A stretch of DNA of 7,149 bases from contig CACXFD010000090.1 of NCBI GenBank assembly GCA_902766845.1, positions 1 to 7,149 of the forward strand, in the 5' to 3' direction. Position numbers and translations under genes: made by a program. Each line of letters begins with the position of its first letter. Positions within the stretch are counted from its first letter, which is position 1. Source of the stretch: an uncultured Lachnospiraceae bacterium (GTDB lineage Bacteria; Bacillota; Clostridia; Lachnospirales; Lachnospiraceae). This document shows, piece after piece, positions 4,951 through 7,149 of the stretch. The notes under the pieces are model-generated. The model did no database searches and was not told where the DNA came from. It saw only the letters and a list, made by a program, of their open reading frames with translations.

Positions 4951-6792
4951 ATGAGCATGAGTCATCGCGTCACGGTTCCAACGGAAAAACGGACCGGCCG
5001 GCCGGCGGGAAAGACCGCATGGCGGGTCTGCTTCGGCGTCCTGACGGCCCTGTTTGCGGCTGTCCTGGAGCTCGGGAAACATACGCTTGCGGGCTGGGGC
5101 ATCGGCGCGGCCGTGCTCGGCGCCTTTTACGCGCTGCGGGCCCGCGGAGGCCTGAAGCAGAAGGGACGCGGCGTGCGCCTGCTGTCCTGGGGCGGCCTGC
5201 TGGCGGCCCTCGCGGCCGTGCTGTGGGTCTCGCGCCCGCCGGTGCGCCCGGTGCCGGCCGTCGCGGAGAAGGATCCGGAGGTGACCGGCGTGATTCACGT
5301 GGCGCAGGGAGACCTGACCGGCGTGTATACAAAGGACCGGGCCGTGGAAGTCTATACCGGCATCCCGTACGCCCAGCCTCCGGTCGGAGAGCTGCGCTGG
5401 AAGGAGCCGCAGCCCGCGAAGTCCTGGGACGGCATCCTGGCCGCGGACCGCTTCGCGCCGATGTCGATGCAGACGCAGAACGCGGTGATCTACAGCTCGC
5501 TCGCGCAGATCATCGGTTATCACGATTATCAGATCTCGCTGAAGGACAACTATCGCGAGCCGGTCAGCGAGGATTCGCTGTACCTGAACATCTGGAAGCC
5601 GGCCGGGAACGTGTCGGGCTGCCCGGTGCTGGTCTACGTGCACGGCGGGTCGCTGCAGACCGGACAGCCGTGGTACGCGGATTACAGCGGCGAGGGCCTC
5701 GCGCGGCAGGGCTGCGTGGTCGTCAATATGGGCTACCGTCTCGGCATCTTCGGGTTCTTTGCGGATCCGGAGCTGGCTGCGGAATCCCTGAACGGCACCA
5801 CCGGCAACTACGGGCTGCTGGACCAGATCGAGGCGCTCCGGTGGGTGCAGGAGAACATCGCCGCGTTCGGCGGGGATCCCGGGAACGTGACGCTGGCCGG
5901 GGAATCGGCCGGGTCGGCCTGCGTGACCGCGCTGTGCACGTCCCCTCTCGCGAAGGGCCTGTTCCGGCGCGTGCTCGCGGAGAGCTCCACGGTCACGGCG
6001 CCCGAGCCCGCGCATTCGTTCCGGAGCCTGGCGGACGCTTTTAAGGCCGCGGAGGAGACCAAGGAGCGGCTCGGCGTCCGTTCGATCGAAGAACTGCGGG
6101 CCCTGCCCGCGGAAAAGATCGCCGGCGAGCTGTCCGTGCACCATCACATCACGGTGGACGGCTATGTGCTGACCGAAACGCCGTTCCGGTCCTATCAGAA
6201 GGGCATCCATAATGAGGAAGCCCAGCTGCAGGGCTATAACCGCGAGGAGGCCGCGCCGTTCATCCTGTTTGGCCAGGCAAACCTCAAGAACTATGAAGAG
6301 AAGATCCGGCGCGCGTTCCCGGGAACGTACGCGGATGAGGTACTGGCGCTGTATCCGGCGTCCACGGACGCCGAAGCAAAGCGGAACTGGGCCGATATCT
6401 ACTCCGCGGTCCTCTTTTCCTACGGTCACCGGTGCTGGGCGCGTCAGGCGGCGCAAAACGGAATTCCGGCCTACACCTACCTGTTTACGAAGACCAACGG
6501 CCGCCTGGGCTGCTGGCACAGCGGGGAAGAGGTGTACTTCTACGGCAACATCCCCGCCGGGTCCCGCCTGTACGATGAGGCGGACCGGGATCTTTCCCGG
6601 ATCATCACCGGGTACGTCGTGAACTTCATGAAGACCGGGGATCCGAACGGGGAAGGCCTGCCGGCCTGGCCGGCCTTCAACGGGTCTGAGACCGTGCAGG
6701 AGCTCGGGGAGACCGTGGGACCGCAGACATCGCCGTTCGCGCCGGTCCACGAGGTCCTGGACCGGATGTATCAGTTCCGGGCGGAAGAGTAA
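4951..6792 (+). CDS. Membrane-anchored type-B carboxylesterase
   Basis: A 613-residue alpha/beta-hydrolase of the carboxylesterase/lipase type-B family (pnbA- and cholinesterase-like). Catalytic-domain landmarks in order are YTGIPYAQPPVGELRW (135-150), SEDSLYLNIW (206-215), the oxyanion loop HGGS (231-234), FGGDPGNVTLAGESAG (306-321) with nucleophile Ser319, GYNREEA (428-434) with probable acid Glu433, and WHSGEEVYFYGN (522-533) with probable base His523. The triad therefore looks complete. The family usually has NRDEG where this protein has NREEA. Ahead of this, about 110 residues hold three hydrophobic segments near 23-42, 46-62 and 76-94, with basic residues before the first and between the second and third. 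By the positive-inside rule this places the catalytic domain outside the cell. It hydrolyses carboxylic esters; the substrate cannot be told. It has its own strong promoter, and ATG 4957 is an alternative start. Confidence 0.92.
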   Translation: MSMSHRVTVPTEKRTGRPAGKTAWRVCFGVLTALFAAVLELGKHTLAGWGIGAAVLGAFYALRARGGLKQKGRGVRLLSWGGLLAALAAVLWVSRPPVRPVPAVAEKDPEVTGVIHVAQGDLTGVYTKDRAVEVYTGIPYAQPPVGELRWKEPQPAKSWDGILAADRFAPMSMQTQNAVIYSSLAQIIGYHDYQISLKDNYREPVSEDSLYLNIWKPAGNVSGCPVLVYVHGGSLQTGQPWYADYSGEGLARQGCVVVNMGYRLGIFGFFADPELAAESLNGTTGNYGLLDQIEALRWVQENIAAFGGDPGNVTLAGESAGSACVTALCTSPLAKGLFRRVLAESSTVTAPEPAHSFRSLADAFKAAEETKERLGVRSIEELRALPAEKIAGELSVHHHITVDGYVLTETPFRSYQKGIHNEEAQLQGYNREEAAPFILFGQANLKNYEEKIRRAFPGTYADEVLALYPASTDAEAKRNWADIYSAVLFSYGHRCWARQAAQNGIPAYTYLFTKTNGRLGCWHSGEEVYFYGNIPAGSRLYDEADRDLSRIITGYVVNFMKTGDPNGEGLPAWPAFNGSETVQELGETVGPQTSPFAPVHEVLDRMYQFRAEE

Positions 6793-6796
6793 AAAA

Positions 6797-6820
6797 GCTG
6801 CCCGGCCGGAGCCGGGCAGC
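6797..6820. terminator. Perfect hairpin just after the esterase stop, T-tract only on the opposite strand
   Basis: GCTGCCCGGC (6797-6806) pairs perfectly with GCCGGGCAGC (6811-6820) around a CGGA tetraloop. Six A precede it (6791-6796, partly in the TAA stop) but no T-run follows. As an intrinsic terminator it is therefore oriented for leftward transcription. For the esterase mRNA it would act as a 3' stabilising hairpin or a weak, U-poor terminator. Confidence 0.6.
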
Positions 6821-6832
6821 CGGAGAGCAGAC

Positions 6833-6875
6833 GGCCGGAGGGCGGGCTGCAGAGAGCATGCAGCCCGTCCCGGCC
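6833..6875 (+). other. Long imperfect hairpin ahead of the FucO-like gene
   Basis: CGGGCTGCA (6843-6851) pairs with TGCAGCCCG (6859-6867) around a 7-nt GAGAGCA loop. After a small bulge, GGCCGG (6833-6838) pairs with CCGGCC (6870-6875). Only TTGCAAT follows, so it is not a typical terminator. It could be a leader structure, a processing site or a weak terminator. I find no convincing promoter between here and the next gene. Confidence 0.5.
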
Positions 6876-6893
6876 TTGCAATAGACTGATCCC

Positions 6894-6901
6894 AAAGGAG
6901 G
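6894..6901 (+). promoter_or_regulatory. Strong ribosome binding site of the FucO-like gene
   Basis: AAAGGAGG lies 9 nt before ATG 6911, with an A-rich spacer that is likely unstructured. This suggests high expression. Confidence 0.88.
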
Positions 6902-6910
6902 AAAACAAAC

Positions 6911-7149
6911 ATGGCAGATCGTATCGTACTCAATCCCGTATCCTATCACGGCCACGGAGCTATTGAGAACATCGTTCCCGAGCTCGAGCGCCGCGGCTGC
7001 CAAAAGGCCCTGGTCGCCACCGACCCCGATCTTCTGAAGTTCGGCGTCGCGAAGAAGGTCACGGACCTGCTGGACGAAGCGGGCTTTGCGTATGAAGTCT
7101 ACAGCGACATCAAGGCCAATCCGACCATCGAGAACGTGCAGCACGGCGT
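6911..7149 (+). CDS. fucO: Iron-containing alcohol dehydrogenase, lactaldehyde reductase (FucO)-like, partial at 3' end
   Basis: The first 79 codons of a gene that runs off the window; the family is usually about 380 residues. The N-terminus MADRIVLNPVSYHGHGAIEN, ERRGCQKALVATDPDLLKFG, VAKKVTDLLDEAGFAYEVYS and then KANPTIENVQHG follows the FucO pattern of the group III iron-dependent alcohol dehydrogenases. That family reduces L-lactaldehyde to 1,2-propanediol with NADH during anaerobic fucose or rhamnose breakdown, and some members act on other alcohols. The NPT motif is present. The GGGS nucleotide-binding loop and the iron-ligand histidines lie beyond the window and cannot be checked. No other fucose or rhamnose gene is in view, so the exact substrate is uncertain and the symbol is a family-level call. 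Confidence 0.85.
   Translation, partial: MADRIVLNPVSYHGHGAIENIVPELERRGCQKALVATDPDLLKFGVAKKVTDLLDEAGFAYEVYSDIKANPTIENVQHG

Noticed and set aside
6859..6887. Promoter directly ahead of the FucO-like gene (TAGACT as -10)
   Set aside because: The -10 matches only 4 of 6, and the sequence 17 bp upstream (TGCAGC) does not resemble a -35.
4909..6933. A 674-codon open frame on the - strand opposite the esterase
   Set aside because: It is Arg/Pro/Gly-rich with no motifs and no SD. The + strand frame has the complete esterase signature set.

Overview
The window is a G+C-rich stretch, about two-thirds G+C by eye, that reads like a Bacillota (Clostridia, perhaps Lachnospiraceae- or Oscillospiraceae-like) chromosome. 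This placement is an inference. It rests on strong Shine-Dalgarno sites (AAAGGAGG, GGAGG), AT-rich sigma-A-type promoters (three exact TATAAT boxes) and protein families common in clostridia: a BMP-type binding protein without a signal peptide, a DUF1275/YoaK membrane protein, an IPP-isomerase-like Nudix protein and a FucO-like iron alcohol dehydrogenase. I see no phage, insertion sequence, CRISPR array, tRNA or rRNA.

Layout from left to right. (1) A stand-alone ComEC-like metallo-beta-lactamase-fold protein (28-1002, +). (2) A strong bidirectional terminator (1086-1128). (3) A long convergent gene (1136-3079, -) whose predicted product joins an N-terminal ParB-like region to a C-terminal BMP/PnrA-like ligand-binding domain. 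(4) A 221-bp divergent control region with promoters facing both ways, four tandem 15-bp repeats between the two -35 boxes, and two small dyads. (5) A Nudix hydrolase (3301-3852, +). (6) A terminator shared with the convergent DUF1275 membrane protein gene (3957-4652, -). (7) A 298-bp divergent region with a promoter on each side and a terminator-like hairpin between them. (8) A carboxylesterase with three N-terminal membrane segments (4951-6792, +). (9) Two strong hairpins with no T-tract on the + strand. (10) The first 79 codons of a FucO-like lactaldehyde/alcohol dehydrogenase (6911 to the window end, +).

The genes alternate in orientation and are mostly single transcription units, each with its own promoter or terminator. 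Nothing indicates one pathway covering the whole window. The clearest possible functional unit is the BMP/ParB-like gene, its promoter and the adjacent repeat array. The protein looks like a cytoplasmic small-molecule sensor carrying a ParB-like module, and the repeats could be an operator controlling it and the divergent Nudix gene. That link is a hypothesis. The sequence shows the domains, the repeats and the promoters, but not binding.
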